Shown: positions 33,416-43,309, numbered from the stretch's first letter. The stretch: 64,000 bases of DNA from Nostoc sp. MG11 (GCF_014904695.1 NZ_JACXXN010000021.1:38883-102882); one strand, 5' to 3'. Translations and numbers: made by a program. The notes: generated by a model from the sequence alone, not told the origin.

Positions 33416-33946
33416 CTAATAAGCGTCCTGCAACTCGTAGAAATCAGGCGAGATATAATCCTTCCGCAAAGGCCAACCTACCCAATCTTCCGGCATCAAA
33501 ATCCGCTTGAGATTTGGGTGTCCTTCGTAGATAATGCCGAGCATATCGTAAGACTCGCGCTCTTGCCAATCTGCGGTCTTCCAAATCCAGTACACTGATG
33601 GCACGGTGGGGTTTTCTCGTGGTAAGAAAACTTTTACCCGGACTTCTTCGGGGCGATCGCTATTATCACCGACTTTAATCAAGTGATATACACTTACCAA
33701 TTCTTGTCCTGGGCCAAGGTCAACACCACCTTGAAACTGGAGATAATTAAACCCATAAGCATATAGGGCTGTAGCGGTGGGGAGCAAGAAATCTGGCTCC
33801 ACCTTAATTATCTCTACCCCGTTCTTGTCTGGTTCTAAAAACTCATGGTCAAAGCCATTTTCTGTTAACCACTGAGAAACTTTACCCGCTTTTACCAAGG
33901 ACTCTTCTTTGGCTGCTGGTACTGGTTTAGATTCTTCTTCAGCCAC
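33416..33946 (-). CDS. ndhJ: NAD(P)H-quinone oxidoreductase subunit J
   Basis: About 176 residues from GTG at 33946, overlapping the ndhK stop by 8 nt; a longer frame to 34006 would run deep into ndhK. It is the 30-kDa subunit family: [20 protein letters not shown], then [37 protein letters not shown] and [17 protein letters not shown]. NdhJ is part of the peripheral arm of the thylakoid NDH-1 complex for respiratory and cyclic electron flow. It is the last gene of the ndhCKJ operon. The N-terminal Glu/Lys/Pro-rich stretch is variable in the family. Confidence 0.93.
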   Translation of the reverse strand: MAEEESKPVPAAKEESLVKAGKVSQWLTENGFDHEFLEPDKNGVEIIKVEPDFLLPTATALYAYGFNYLQFQGGVDLGPGQELVSVYHLIKVGDNSDRPEEVRVKVFLPRENPTVPSVYWIWKTADWQERESYDMLGIIYEGHPNLKRILMPEDWVGWPLRKDYISPDFYELQDAY

Positions 33947-34676
33947 GGGTTTGTTCCTCCTTCTCGGCCTTTGCTGTGAGCAGCGCAGGTGGTATTGGCA
34001 TACCAATCGCTTCCGTCAATTCCTTCGGCGGTACAGAGCGAGTTTCTGACTGCATATATTTACCAGTTAAAATTTGCTCAACTGGCTTCAGGTTATGAGT
34101 CGTGCTGTAGTAGCGGTGGGTTTGCTTGATTTTACCCCGCTCTTGCATCGAATCATTGGTGATCTTCTTCCGCAGCTTAATAATCGCGTCGATAATTGCT
34201 TCGGGACGAGGAGGACAACCAGGCAAGTACACATCCACAGGAATCAGTTTATCAACTCCACGTACTGCCGTGGGAGAATCAACGCTGAACATCCCGCCAG
34301 TAATCGTACAAGCTCCCATCGCAATTACATACTTCGGCTCTGGCATTTGCTCATAAAGACGCACCAATTGAGGAGCCATCTTCATAGTAATTGTGCCTGC
34401 CGTAATAATTAAATCGGCTTGGCGAGGACTAGAACGAGGAATTAGTCCAAAACGGTCAAAGTCAAATCGTGAGCCAATTAAAGCTGCAAATTCGATAAAG
34501 CAGCAAGCAGTGCCAAATAGCAACGGCCACAGACTAGAAAGCCGCGCCCAGTTGTAAAGATCATCAACCGTGGTCAGAATCACATTTTCTGAAAGGTCTT
34601 GAGTGACTGTAGGGCGCTCAATAGGGTTGATGATTCGCTCTTTGTCCTGAGTTGTTAAGTTAGAATTCAAGACCAT
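33939..34676 (-). CDS. ndhK: NAD(P)H-quinone oxidoreductase subunit K
   Basis: A 245-residue iron-sulfur subunit (PSST/NuoB family). The N2-cluster cysteines are visible in [29 protein letters not shown] and [14 protein letters not shown]. It transfers electrons to plastoquinone at the base of the peripheral arm. It overlaps ndhC by 10 nt upstream and ndhJ downstream, which indicates coupled translation. The C-terminal ~40 residues are extended compared with bacterial NuoB, as usual in cyanobacteria. Confidence 0.96.
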   Translation of the reverse strand: MVLNSNLTTQDKERIINPIERPTVTQDLSENVILTTVDDLYNWARLSSLWPLLFGTACCFIEFAALIGSRFDFDRFGLIPRSSPRQADLIITAGTITMKMAPQLVRLYEQMPEPKYVIAMGACTITGGMFSVDSPTAVRGVDKLIPVDVYLPGCPPRPEAIIDAIIKLRKKITNDSMQERGKIKQTHRYYSTTHNLKPVEQILTGKYMQSETRSVPPKELTEAIGMPIPPALLTAKAEKEEQTRG

Positions 34677-35029
34677 TCCAAAGCTCCTTTACGCCATGCG
34701 TAAACTAAAGCGACTACAAGAATTGCAATAAAGACTAACGCTTCAATAAATGCCAATAGCCCCAAACGATGGAAAGCTACCGCCCAAGGATACAAGAATA
34801 CCGTCTCCACATCAAAGACGACGAAGACCAAGGCAAACATGTAGTAGCGGATATTAAACTGAATCCAGGCTCCCCCGATGGGTTCCATGCCAGATTCATA
34901 AGTAGTGCGTCGTTCCGGGCTGGAACCACTGGGTCGTAGGAGCTTGGACGCTGAGAGCGCTAGGGCAGGCACTAGGCTACAGATTATGAAGAAGCCTAGA
35001 AGGTACTCGTAACCGCTGAGGACAAACAC
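34667..35029 (-). CDS. ndhC: NAD(P)H-quinone oxidoreductase subunit 3
   Basis: A 120-residue membrane subunit with three helices: [40 protein letters not shown] and [19 protein letters not shown]. The conserved loop [20 protein letters not shown] and the Asp/Glu of [12 protein letters not shown], which line the quinone/proton channel region, are intact. First gene of ndhCKJ. The promoter should lie in the ~120-200 bp shared with the divergently transcribed rubredoxin gene. Confidence 0.96.
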   Translation of the reverse strand: MFVLSGYEYLLGFFIICSLVPALALSASKLLRPSGSSPERRTTYESGMEPIGGAWIQFNIRYYMFALVFVVFDVETVFLYPWAVAFHRLGLLAFIEALVFIAILVVALVYAWRKGALEWS

Positions 35030-35224
35030 AATGAATATCTACCGCTTATAGTGTAAATAAGGCTGTTACTTTCTTTTACATTATATCTTTTTGACTTTTC
35101 TGAAATCTAGGAAACAGATGCACTTCAGGTATTTGATTCGTTTTGGTAGATGATAGAAAAGCCTAACAATTATGTCATAATTTTTAACGTATATTTAAGA
35201 TTTCTTCTCTGCGAGGCCTTAGCC

Positions 35225-35560
35225 ATGAGCGAACCAGCTGTTGAGACTCCAGTGCTAGACCGCTATGAGTGTCGTGCATGCGGTTATGTCTACGAACCCG
35301 AAAAAGGCGATGACAAGCATGACATTGCTTCAGGAATACCCTTTGCAGAACTACCTATCAATTGGCGCTGTCCAGTTTGTAGTGCTAAAAAGACCGCTTT
35401 TGCCAACATTGGCCCAGCAGGTACAGCATCCGGTTTTAAAGAAAATCTCGGTTACGGTCTTGGTGTCAACAACCTAACGCCAACCCAAAAGAATATCTTG
35501 ATTTTTGGTGCTTTGGCTCTTGGCTTCTTGTTTTTTATCAGTCTGTACGGCTTACAATGA
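35225..35560 (+). CDS. rubA: Membrane-anchored rubredoxin (RubA)
   Basis: About 111 residues from the ATG at 35225; an ATG at 35150 is in frame but would add an implausible segment. The rubredoxin domain has the two iron-binding motifs YECRACGYVY (CxxC) and WRCPVCSAKK (CxxC), and the C-terminus is a membrane helix (NILIFGALALGFLFFISLYG). RubA is needed for photosystem assembly (PSI and/or PSII) in cyanobacteria. Its position next to ycf48 and psbEFLJ is the conserved arrangement and fits a role in early PSII assembly. Confidence 0.93.
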   Translation: MSEPAVETPVLDRYECRACGYVYEPEKGDDKHDIASGIPFAELPINWRCPVCSAKKTAFANIGPAGTASGFKENLGYGLGVNNLTPTQKNILIFGALALGFLFFISLYGLQ

Positions 35561-35929
35561 CACGCGTAACCTTTTTGACGACAGTGCTGAGTCTCTGGAG
35601 TTCAGAGCAGCCATCGAACTTCTGAGCGTCGGATTCCGGCGCATCCTGCGGGGTCTTGCTACAGAGTTATCAGAAGCCGTCGCACCCTAGCGATCGCTAC
35701 TGACTTTTCTCTGAGTCCTGAGTAAATAAAAGTACTTAGTACGCTCTATAGTTGGTACAGGTCTTCTAACTCAGTACGGACTACACGCCGCTATGCTAAC
35801 GGCACGGGCTAAACGCCCTGCTACCGCTAACAATACTCAGGATTCATCTACCTCGGAGGGTGGCCACTGCCTTAAAGTAAACCTTTTAGAAAACCCTTAG
35901 ACAAATTTAGAAACAACTAAGAGATACTG
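35561..35929. other. rubA-ycf48 intergenic region with palindromic repeats
   Basis: A 369-bp gap. Small GC-rich palindromic pieces (GGGCTAAACGCCC around 35807-35819) and a HIP1 site near 35690 are present. The ORF at 35505-35690 is a shadow across rubA's end and the repeats. Confidence 0.4.
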
Positions 35930-36949
35930 ATGCATTCAATTGTGAGAAGTTGGCAACGAATATTTGCCTTGTTGATCGTAGTCCTCATGTGTATAGGTTG
36001 TAGCAAAGTTCCCTCCGTTAGCTACAACCCCTGGAAAATTATTTCTGTGCCGACAGACTCGAATCTGCTGGATATTTCCTTTACTGGTAATCCTCAGCAT
36101 GGCTACTTAGTAGGTAGTAATGCCACACTTTTAGAAACAAATGACGGTGGTTATACTTGGAAACCTCTAACACTAGAACTGGATGAGCAAAAGTATCGCT
36201 TTGACTCAGTAAGTTTTGTAGGGAAAGAAGGCTGGATTGCCGGAGAGCCAGGGCTGCTGCTGCATACTACTGATGAAGGTAGTTCTTGGTCACGTATTCC
36301 CTTAAGCGAAAAGCTACCTGGTAGCCCGATCGCTATTAAGGCACTAGCCGAGAACACAGCTGAGATGGCTACAGATGTTGGAGCAATATATCAAACTACA
36401 GACGGCGGCAAAAACTGGAAAGCTAAAGTGGAGTCAGCTGTTGGTGTAGTGCGTAACATCGAACGTTCTGCTGATGGCAAATATGTTGCCGTTTCTGCTA
36501 AGGGTAACTTCTACTCAACTTGGGAACCAGGACAAAATGCTTGGGTTCCCCATAACCGCAATAGTTCTCGACGAGTAGAAAATATGGGTTTTGCTAACGG
36601 TGGTCAGTTGTGGATGCTAGCAAGGGGAGGTCAAATTCAGTTCAGCGATCCAACTAAACCTGACGAATGGCAAAAGGCGCAATATCCCGAACCGTCAACC
36701 AGTTGGGGTTTACTGGATTTAGCATATCGCACACCCAACGAAGTTTGGATAGGTGGCGGTAGCGGTAATTTGCTACGCAGTACCGACGGTGGCAAAACCT
36801 GGGAAAAAGACCGTGAAGTGGAAGAAGTAGCTGCTAATTTGTATAAAATTATTTTCTTGAAGCCAGATCAGGGATTTATAATTGGCGATCGCGGTGCTTT
36901 GCTCAAATATATCCCACCTGAAACAACTTCCCCACCAGGAGCAGCTTAA
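35930..36949 (+). CDS. ycf48: Photosystem II assembly factor Ycf48 (Hcf136)
   Basis: A 339-residue lipoprotein (lipobox VLMCIGCSK) with a seven-bladed beta-propeller of BNR type: WKIISVPTDSNLLDISFTGN, HGYLVGSNATLLETNDGG, EGWIAGEPGLLLHTTDEGSS and WIGGGSGNLLRSTDGGKTW. It binds unassembled D1 (precursor) and cytochrome b559 during PSII reaction-centre assembly in the thylakoid lumen. It is encoded 142 nt before psbE, so it is probably co-transcribed with psbEFLJ in part, and right after rubA. The sequence is complete. Confidence 0.96.
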   Translation: MHSIVRSWQRIFALLIVVLMCIGCSKVPSVSYNPWKIISVPTDSNLLDISFTGNPQHGYLVGSNATLLETNDGGYTWKPLTLELDEQKYRFDSVSFVGKEGWIAGEPGLLLHTTDEGSSWSRIPLSEKLPGSPIAIKALAENTAEMATDVGAIYQTTDGGKNWKAKVESAVGVVRNIERSADGKYVAVSAKGNFYSTWEPGQNAWVPHNRNSSRRVENMGFANGGQLWMLARGGQIQFSDPTKPDEWQKAQYPEPSTSWGLLDLAYRTPNEVWIGGGSGNLLRSTDGGKTWEKDREVEEVAANLYKIIFLKPDQGFIIGDRGALLKYIPPETTSPPGAA

Positions 36950-37091
36950 TGACCGAAGAGGCAGAGGGACAGAGGAAGAATAATTAATACCCAATGCCCA
37001 ATTTCTGAGAAGGACGTTGCAACTTGTAACTCTTTCTAAACTTTGTAGGATAATAAACTCAATAACACTCTTTGTGAAGGTAGGGATCTAA

Positions 37092-37340
37092 ATGTCAGGT
37101 ACCACTGGAGAACGTCCGTTTTCGGACATCATTACCAGCGTTCGCTACTGGGTGATTCACAGCATCACCATTCCAGCATTATTTATTGCAGGTTGGCTAT
37201 TTGTCAGCACAGGGCTGGCTTATGATGCGTTTGGCACACCCCGTCCTGATGAGTATTTCACACCAACACGGCAAGAAGTGCCGATTGTGAAAAACCGTTT
37301 TGAAGCTAAAAAGCAAGTTGAACAATTTATCGGAAAGTAG
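37092..37340 (+). CDS. psbE: Cytochrome b559 subunit alpha
   Basis: An 82-residue protein with the haem-ligand His in [20 protein letters not shown] and a lumenal tail [20 protein letters not shown]. It forms cytochrome b559 with PsbF at the core of PSII and is needed for its assembly. First gene of psbEFLJ. Confidence 0.97.
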   Translation: MSGTTGERPFSDIITSVRYWVIHSITIPALFIAGWLFVSTGLAYDAFGTPRPDEYFTPTRQEVPIVKNRFEAKKQVEQFIGK

Positions 37341-37349
37341 TTTGAGATC

Positions 37350-37490
37350 ATGACTAGCGGCAATAACATCAATAATCAACCAGTTACCTATCCAATTTTT
37401 ACGGTTAGATGGCTTGCAGTTCACACCTTGGGTGTACCAACTGTATTCTTTTTAGGCGCGATCGCCGCAATGCAGTTTATTCAACGCTAG
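37350..37490 (+). CDS. psbF: Cytochrome b559 subunit beta
   Basis: A 46-residue protein: the N-terminus [19 protein letters not shown] and a single helix with the haem ligand in [19 protein letters not shown], ending FIQR. Start ATG at 37350, 9 nt after psbE. It supplies the second haem His of cytochrome b559. Confidence 0.95.
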   Translation: MTSGNNINNQPVTYPIFTVRWLAVHTLGVPTVFFLGAIAAMQFIQR

Positions 37491-37499
37491 GAGAAATTT

Positions 37500-37619
37500 A
37501 TGGAAAGATCGCCCAATCCTAATAATCAACCGGTTGAACTAAACCGGACTTCATTGTACCTGGGACTCTTACTGGTTTTTGTTCTGGGTATACTGTTTTC
37601 CAGTTACTTCTTTAACTAA
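37500..37619 (+). CDS. psbL: Photosystem II protein PsbL
   Basis: A 39-residue protein beginning [20 protein letters not shown], followed by a helix [29 protein letters not shown] precedes the ATG. PsbL sits at the PSII dimer interface and affects QA. It lies 9 nt after psbF. Confidence 0.95.
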   Translation: MERSPNPNNQPVELNRTSLYLGLLLVFVLGILFSSYFFN

Positions 37620-37689
37620 CTAGAAGTGCTGTTGTTAATCTTTGTTTATTGATCGTGTGTTGATTTGTTGTTAAGGGAGGAGAAAAGCT

Positions 37690-37809
37690 GTGTCTGGAAG
37701 TGGGAGAATTCCCCTGTGGGTCGTCGCTACGGTCGCAGGTTTAGGTGTAATTACTGTTTTAGGCATTTTCTTTTATGGTGCCTACGCCGGACTCGGTTCT
37801 TCGATATAA
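37690..37809 (+). CDS. psbJ: Photosystem II protein PsbJ
   Basis: A 39-residue protein from GTG at 37690: [20 protein letters not shown], then [26 protein letters not shown] precedes the GTG by 8 nt. A single-helix PSII subunit near cytochrome b559 and the plastoquinone channel. Last gene of psbEFLJ; a terminator follows. Confidence 0.95.
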   Translation: MSGSGRIPLWVVATVAGLGVITVLGIFFYGAYAGLGSSI

Positions 37810-37876
37810 CAATAGTCTGAACCGAATACTATAAGTCTGAATTTTCTAGTAATTGTTGAAAAATCAGCGTAAAAAA

Positions 37877-37911
37877 ACCGCCTGTCTCCATGAGATAGGC
37901 GGTATTAATTT
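37877..37911 (+). terminator. Terminator after psbEFLJ
   Basis: ACCGCCTGTCTC pairs with GAGATAGGCGGT around a short loop (37877-37902), followed by ATTAATTTTT. It lies ~70 nt past the psbJ stop. Confidence 0.85.
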
Positions 37912-37993
37912 TTAGTCAATAGTCTAGAAAAGTCTACGGCGTACTTGATCACAATCGCTTACCCAACAACTTGACTAATGACTATTGACTACA

Positions 37994-38113
37994 TCAACTG
38001 GCATCGCTGATATCATCGCTTTCCATATATAAAAATAGAAATGCGAAGACTACACCGGGCAAAATCCAACCAATTGTGTAAACCAAGATAGAAGGCAAAA
38101 ATGGAGCTGCCAT
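37994..38113 (-). CDS. psaI: Photosystem I subunit VIII (PsaI)-like protein
   Basis: A 39-residue frame: MAAPFLPSILVYTIGWILPG followed by VVFAFLFLYMESDDISDAS. The single membrane helix, the FLPSILV N-terminus and FLFLYxExDDI end are the PsaI pattern. Start ATG at 38113 with AGGAATC upstream. PsaI binds near PsaL and supports PSI trimer/tetramer formation. It is convergent with psbEFLJ. Assignment rests on a short sequence, so other small photosystem peptides are possible. Confidence 0.72.
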   Translation of the reverse strand: MAAPFLPSILVYTIGWILPGVVFAFLFLYMESDDISDAS

Positions 38114-38223
38114 AGTAAAGATTCCTGTTTAATCACACTACAATTCAAAATGAGCTTACTGCAAATTCAGCCTGATTTTTGAAATTCTCAAGATTTTTAA
38201 CACAGACTATTTTTGCAGCATCT

Positions 38224-40956
38224 TCACATACCCAGTAGTTCATCTAGCTGTAAAGTCGGCAAGTCGGGAGGAATCACAGTCCGCACTATTGTGACTTTGT
38301 GACTCTCCTGTTGAGTTACCATATCTAGAGCGATCGCCTCTAAGCGAATTTCTAAACAGCCAAAGGGAATATTTAATTTAGTCATTACTTCCAGCCCTCC
38401 CAAGGAGTTAGGCAGCAAATTTGTCAGCAAATGGGGGCCGTCTAGTAACCAGCGAGTTTGGTAATCCTCAACCCATAACTTAACAACAACTTGCGGGGGT
38501 ACATCAGGCATTTCTACGCGCACTGTTATGGACTTACCAGCAATCAGTTCGCCACCTGGCACATACAACTGTGGAATTGGCAAAGGCTCAATAATCGCCG
38601 CAGTCATAGGCAAAGAACGGGATAAATTTAACAGTGGTTGCGCCTCTTGTTCAGAGAGGTGGTTACTTATCACATCGGCTGGTAATTCATAATATGTATC
38701 ATCTATAACAATTTCTTGCGCCAACCAAGCTGACGGTGTCTTAATAAGAGAAGAAGGCGGTAATTGTGGTAATGGATGCTGTAAAAATGTAGTTTCTGAT
38801 ACATTTTCTGTTTCTGCGTCTCCCTGTGTCTCCATCTCCTCTACTTCCACCAAGTTTGTGTCTGCCTTTGTCTGCGTTTCAGAATCTAAATTTAATGACA
38901 AGTTGGCATCAACAGTTACAGTTTCAGCACTTAGCGAAACCAGCGTCTCTTGGGCTGGAACATAGGTATCGTCTTGGTATTGCAAATTGATAGATTCAGG
39001 TGAATACCCTTGACTTTGCATCCACTTTTTGATCAGGGGCGACGAGTGGGAGTTAGCCGCAGTGATGGATTCTGCGCTAGAAAAGGTTACTTCGGCAATA
39101 GATTCATCGAGGAATTCTGCACTTGACGGGGCTGATACTTCTGGAACTGCAACAGATTCATCCTGGAATTGGATATCGTCTGTCACTAATTCAGGTGTAT
39201 TTTTATCCTCTGCTACAGTTGTGTCCAACTGCGGAAAGTCCTCAGCAGCTTGAAATTCCCATGTATCTGGTACATTGTTATTTACTTCTTCTTTGTTATC
39301 TGGCAAAGCTTTTAGCCGTCTCAAGTATGGAAAAGTTGGGTTGAGCATTGGCATTCGACGATGCTTGATAACCAACTGCTCCAGATTGATAGCAGCTATC
39401 GTGGTGTCCTTCTCCACAGGTTCTTCCTGTGTAGGGAGTTCTGCAACAATAGCAGTGACAGTGAGCGCCGAAGTCATTGCGGCAGTTTGGCTAGGAGGCA
39501 ACTTTGGTAATTGAGGCGAGTGCTCAGTTGCGGAATTCTTGAGTATAGATGCTCGTAAAGCGGCTTCCCGCAAAACTCGCGGGTTAATTCGCGGTGGCAG
39601 GGGTTTATTTGGAGATGGATTAAATATTTGAGACTGTTCTGTTTTTGGGGCTTTGACCAGATTGAAAAGTTCCAAATCGAGGCTGACAGATGCCTCTGGC
39701 TCTGTGAAGGCAGCAGGCGGTATTGATAATGCGCTAGATTCTGACACTTCTGGTGTACTGGGCTTTGCTACTGCTGTCATTGCCAGTAATTCTGTTACAT
39801 CCGCTGTAATTGTGAAGGACTGGCTGGCTAACCGCATGACTTCACCAGTATCAGTAAATCCACCATACAAACAGATATCTGCCAAAATCAGCTTAGATTC
39901 ACAGTCAGCAGGAACATCAATTGAGGTGTTGATAGTAAAGGGCAACACTTGATCGGGTAAGGATTGCCGTACCTGAGTCAGGATTTCCGACTCTAGAGGC
40001 GATCGCAGTTCAATTCCTAATTCGAGCGCACATAGGCTCTTTAGGGATAATGTTTCAGCTAAATCTAAATCTGTCTTTTCCTTTAGTTCAACGTGCCCAC
40101 TGACTATGAGAGCTTGCCCCCAACGGGCAATATAAGTTTCTTGGTCTAAAGTTAGTGATAATGGTGGCGGTGGTTGGGTTGTTACAGAATCCGTCACCGT
40201 TTCATCTTCCAGCAAGGGTTCAGAAGCAGGTAGAGCTAATTCTATCAAGTTTTGTAAAATCTGTTCTGCCGTCTCACCTTTAAGCCAGACAGGGCTGACA
40301 GGCTGATCGATTTCTTTAGTTTCATCTAATAGAGCAGTGGTAGCAGAACTGCTGTCTACAACAGTTCCCAGTTCTGTGGGAATGCCAATGGCATCATCTA
40401 AGGTAATTGCGGTTTCTGCCGGAGCAGTAGATACCAAGTTACTACCAGAAATAGTATCTGGGTAATCAGGAACTAATGGTTCCCAGGTAGACTTGTGTAG
40501 TGTAGCCTCTCGTTTATTAGTCGAGTTGGTAGGTAACGGAGTAATGCAGTCATACTTAGAATTTGATTCTGCATTTTCCCCTTTTCCCCCCCTCTCCCCC
40601 TCGATTTTCTGGGGTAAGACTTGCAGGAGAACCCTGTATTGCCAGGATTTACCCAGTAGATCCGACATCAAATCGCCAGAGCAGCGCAACTCCCAGACTC
40701 CCGGATTGAAGTAGGTAAATGGAATTACCGCCATTAAACCTTCAGAGTTAGTGCGACGCGATCGCCTAAAAATTCGCCGCTTTGGTGGAACTTGTTGGGT
40801 TGAAGAGTGAGAAACCCGCACTTCCACATCTGTATTAGGAAGGTTAGAACGAGCCAAAACTCTATATTCACCTTCCAAAATTTCTACATTTGGCGATTCC
40901 AGGGTATGCCAGGAGCGATCGCCCTGTTTCTGTATCAGAAATTGCCAGTGTTCCAT
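38224..40956 (-). CDS. Large conserved cyanobacterial protein of unknown function
   Basis: A 910-residue protein. The N-terminal ~120 residues (MEHWQFLIQKQGDRSWHTLE ... FNPGVWELRCSGD) and the C-terminal ~130 residues (PQLYVPGGELIAGKSITVRV ... TKLNIPFGCLEIRLEAIALD) look like Ig-type beta sandwiches. Another such domain is around 270-390 (LTLDQETYIARWGQALIVSG). Between them are long acidic, low-complexity Ser/Thr/Glu/Pro linkers. No signal peptide or catalytic motif was seen. Proteins of this shape are conserved near psbEFLJ/sigF in Nostocales; the function is unknown. It may be a cell-surface or scaffold protein. Confidence 0.75.
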   Translation of the reverse strand: MEHWQFLIQKQGDRSWHTLESPNVEILEGEYRVLARSNLPNTDVEVRVSHSSTQQVPPKRRIFRRSRRTNSEGLMAVIPFTYFNPGVWELRCSGDLMSDLLGKSWQYRVLLQVLPQKIEGERGGKGENAESNSKYDCITPLPTNSTNKREATLHKSTWEPLVPDYPDTISGSNLVSTAPAETAITLDDAIGIPTELGTVVDSSSATTALLDETKEIDQPVSPVWLKGETAEQILQNLIELALPASEPLLEDETVTDSVTTQPPPPLSLTLDQETYIARWGQALIVSGHVELKEKTDLDLAETLSLKSLCALELGIELRSPLESEILTQVRQSLPDQVLPFTINTSIDVPADCESKLILADICLYGGFTDTGEVMRLASQSFTITADVTELLAMTAVAKPSTPEVSESSALSIPPAAFTEPEASVSLDLELFNLVKAPKTEQSQIFNPSPNKPLPPRINPRVLREAALRASILKNSATEHSPQLPKLPPSQTAAMTSALTVTAIVAELPTQEEPVEKDTTIAAINLEQLVIKHRRMPMLNPTFPYLRRLKALPDNKEEVNNNVPDTWEFQAAEDFPQLDTTVAEDKNTPELVTDDIQFQDESVAVPEVSAPSSAEFLDESIAEVTFSSAESITAANSHSSPLIKKWMQSQGYSPESINLQYQDDTYVPAQETLVSLSAETVTVDANLSLNLDSETQTKADTNLVEVEEMETQGDAETENVSETTFLQHPLPQLPPSSLIKTPSAWLAQEIVIDDTYYELPADVISNHLSEQEAQPLLNLSRSLPMTAAIIEPLPIPQLYVPGGELIAGKSITVRVEMPDVPPQVVVKLWVEDYQTRWLLDGPHLLTNLLPNSLGGLEVMTKLNIPFGCLEIRLEAIALDMVTQQESHKVTIVRTVIPPDLPTLQLDELLGM

Positions 40957-41261
40957 TATAAGTTATGCCCAGACCGAAGAGCCGCTGAGTAATATTTTGC
41001 ATTACCTTGCTTGCAAGTTTACCTCAGCAATTTATAATTGCATCACTTAATTATGATGCTTTGATTCAAACACTGGCAAAACTGACTTGAGTGTAGCAAG
41101 TCAAGGTTTCAGAACACTTTTACTTACCTAACTTCTCGCACTTTACCTGGGCGCGTAAAGCCAATTTCAATGCGTCGCCATTTCGCATCTGAATCAATGC
41201 AACGCCATTTTGTGAGTTTCTCCCCTCAATTCGTTCGGGAAATTGATATTAACTCAAATCG
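40957..41261. other. Intergenic region without recognised gene
   Basis: A 305-bp gap. On the minus strand, ~41127-41225 can be read in one frame as KWRCIDSDAKWRRIEIGF followed by TRPGKVREVR. It looks protein-like but has no start codon after a TGA, so it is not called. Confidence 0.4.
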
Positions 41262-41510
41262 TCAGAACACAAGATAGCGATTTTGATAGTAAGTCAAAAT
41301 TTCATTGACGCGTTGCCGACTTTCTAAACCAGAGTTGGCTGTCCAAGAAATCCACAAGCCACCAATTTGACTTTGATTGTAATCAAACTCTTGGGATAAC
41401 TGAGGAATCAAATCCACTTCTACCCCTTCTACTTGACGCAAATGAACTGCTATCTCTCTATAAACTGCTAAAGGCAAACCAGCAAATTCAATTTTTTCCT
41501 TATTCTCCAT
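41262..41510 (-). CDS. Small conserved cyanobacterial protein
   Basis: An 82-residue protein: EKIEFAGLPLAVYREIAVHL, RQVEGVEVDLIPQLSQEFDY, NQSQIGGLWISWTANSGLES and RVNEILTYYQNRY. It has a mixed alpha/beta layout with no Cys, signal or membrane segment. Conserved between the large protein and the lipoprotein in this neighbourhood; function unknown. It starts 30 nt after the lipoprotein stop and is probably in the same transcript. Confidence 0.7.
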   Translation of the reverse strand: MENKEKIEFAGLPLAVYREIAVHLRQVEGVEVDLIPQLSQEFDYNQSQIGGLWISWTANSGLESRQRVNEILTYYQNRYLVF

Positions 41511-41540
41511 CTTAAATAAAACTCCAGCAGTAACAAGATT

Positions 41541-42368
41541 TTAAAGCGGCATTGCCATCGAAACAGAATTATTACTAGCAGATGCAGCTGATGGCGTTGA
41601 GTTGGCAGGGCTTTCCCCTACCATTTTGGCAACCTCAATACCATATTGTTCTAGAATCACGACAGGGTTATAGCCGTCATTCATTTCAATACGTTTAATC
41701 AGCACACCGTTTGCCAATCGCTGTCCCGCCTGCACATAACGACTTGTCGGCTCATTAGGTACTTTAATAATTGCCTGGGGTTCTCTACCAATTAGAACTA
41801 CACCAGTCACAAGAACTGCCTTTGCCAATTGAGGTTGTGCTGGTGGTGGTAACACAGATACTAGAGTAGGGTTAGAAACAACTTGAGGTAAAACTTTAGG
41901 TAGAACCGAAGTCAAGCTAGCACTAGGTCTTTTTGCTATTTGTGCAGAAGAGATTTGATTTTTTTGTTGATTTAAAGCTGTGCTACTTACTGGAAGTTTT
42001 CGTCCTACTATCGATGCAGTAGGTAAGCGAGGCAACACAGGCACAGGTCTTGCAGCTTTATTGTAGGGCATTGTGGAAACTGTCTGTCCAGCAATTTGGG
42101 CAAACGGGTCAGTTCGCCCTTTTGATACTACGACTACTCGCTCTGTGGCATTAGTCGGCTGAATCAGGTTAAGAGTTGCAGAAGCAACTTGTGAAACCCG
42201 TTTGGTAGGCACTACTGGATTCTTAAAAGATTGAATTGCTGGTTGCGACTTTGCTGCCGTTTGGGGAATTGGTGTAGAATTAATCGCTTGTTGTGTATCT
42301 TCAGAAGCACATCCAGCGATCGCCAAAGTTAAAATGGCTGCAACTGCAATTTTGGAATTTTTGCCCAT
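41541..42368 (-). CDS. Putative lipoprotein with PilP-like C-terminal domain
   Basis: A 275-residue protein with a lipobox (LTLAIAGCAS), a long Pro/Gln/Thr-rich linker, and a compact C-terminal domain: AVLVTGVVLIGREPQAIIKV, PNEPTSRYVQAGQRLANGVL, IKRIEMNDGYNPVVILEQYG. The ILIGxEPxAIIK...VxxGxRLxxGxxVxxI pattern is like the small beta domain of PilP or type II secretion GspC proteins, which connect inner-membrane and outer-membrane complexes. That similarity is by eye. Downstream of sigF and on the same strand, with 164 bp between. Confidence 0.6.
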   Translation of the reverse strand: MGKNSKIAVAAILTLAIAGCASEDTQQAINSTPIPQTAAKSQPAIQSFKNPVVPTKRVSQVASATLNLIQPTNATERVVVVSKGRTDPFAQIAGQTVSTMPYNKAARPVPVLPRLPTASIVGRKLPVSSTALNQQKNQISSAQIAKRPSASLTSVLPKVLPQVVSNPTLVSVLPPPAQPQLAKAVLVTGVVLIGREPQAIIKVPNEPTSRYVQAGQRLANGVLIKRIEMNDGYNPVVILEQYGIEVAKMVGESPANSTPSAASASNNSVSMAMPL

Positions 42369-42532
42369 GAGTTTTTCTCAAAAGCCATTAAAAAATTTAC
42401 TAGTGGAAAGCAACATGCCTAAAATTAGTATCAAAGGCGAAGTCTGTTCCTTTATAACCTAATTTTTTGCATTTCAAGGGTTATTTTTAGCACTACTGAC
42501 CCAGCGTAACTGCGGTTTGAGTTTGTTTGCAG

Positions 42533-43309
42533 TTAATCCTCTGTTACACCCATGAGGTGTTTCATCAAATCTAGGCCTTTCTTGACTCTACGGGAAACCG
42601 TTACTACACTAATTCCCAAATGTTCTGCTACTTGTTTTTGTGTCAAATCTTGTAAAAAGACACATTCTAATACTTCGCGGGTGCGTTTTTCGAGTTGCAG
42701 CAGTGCTTGTTGTAGGCGAAGTTGATCTTCTTGTGCCAGTTGAAAGCTGCGGTAGTGAGGATCTGGAACCAATTCTCCCAGGCAAGTAGCACCTTCTTCT
42801 CCATCCTGGATTGGTACATCTAAACTCAAAGGGGCACGATTAACCCATGCTAATTTAATTTCTTGCCATTCGTTTGGAGAAATTTCCAGTGCTGCTGCTA
42901 ATTCTGAATCGGTAGGTTGGCGATTGTATTTTTCACGCAAAGAACGTGAAACTCCTATTGCCTGCTGTTGTAGTGCTAACCACCGCCGAGGGATTCGTAC
43001 GGTGACACCTTTGTCTCGGAGATAGTGTTGAATTTCACCCCGAATATAAGGAATGGCATAGGAACTGAATGCATGCCCCTTAGCAATTTCAAATCTTTCA
43101 ATAGCTCGAATTAAACCTAAACAACCAACCTGGAGCAAATCCTCATAGCTTTCATGACATTGATTTAGCCAGTAGTGAGCTTCTTTTCTCACAAGTCCAA
43201 AATTTAGTTTAACTAGTTGATTGCGAACATTTTCTGACCGAGATTGCTGATACTCTCGCAACAACTGCCAAATTTCATGTTTCAGTTCATTGGTGACTGT
43301 GGTAGGCAT
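42533..43309 (-). CDS. sigF: Group 3 RNA polymerase sigma factor SigF
   Basis: About 258 residues from ATG at 43309 (MPTTVTNELKHEIWQLLREY); a longer TTG start at 43342 is less likely. Region 2 is SYEDLLQVGCLGLIRAIERF plus FSSYAIPYIRGEIQHYLRDK, region 3 SLREKYNRQPTDSELAAALE, and region 4 EVLECVFLQDLTQKQVAEHL GISVVTVSRRVKKG with the helix-turn-helix. This is the cyanobacterial SigF group, which controls pilus/motility and salt-stress genes, and in filamentous species hormogonium genes. The order sigF next to psbO matches Nostocales. Confidence 0.92.
   Translation of the reverse strand: MPTTVTNELKHEIWQLLREYQQSRSENVRNQLVKLNFGLVRKEAHYWLNQCHESYEDLLQVGCLGLIRAIERFEIAKGHAFSSYAIPYIRGEIQHYLRDKGVTVRIPRRWLALQQQAIGVSRSLREKYNRQPTDSELAAALEISPNEWQEIKLAWVNRAPLSLDVPIQDGEEGATCLGELVPDPHYRSFQLAQEDQLRLQQALLQLEKRTREVLECVFLQDLTQKQVAEHLGISVVTVSRRVKKGLDLMKHLMGVTED

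Noticed and set aside
41127..41225. Protein-like frame on the minus strand after the 82-residue gene
   Set aside because: It reads plausibly (KWRRIEIGFTRPGKVREVR) but has no start codon after a TGA, and is too short to judge.
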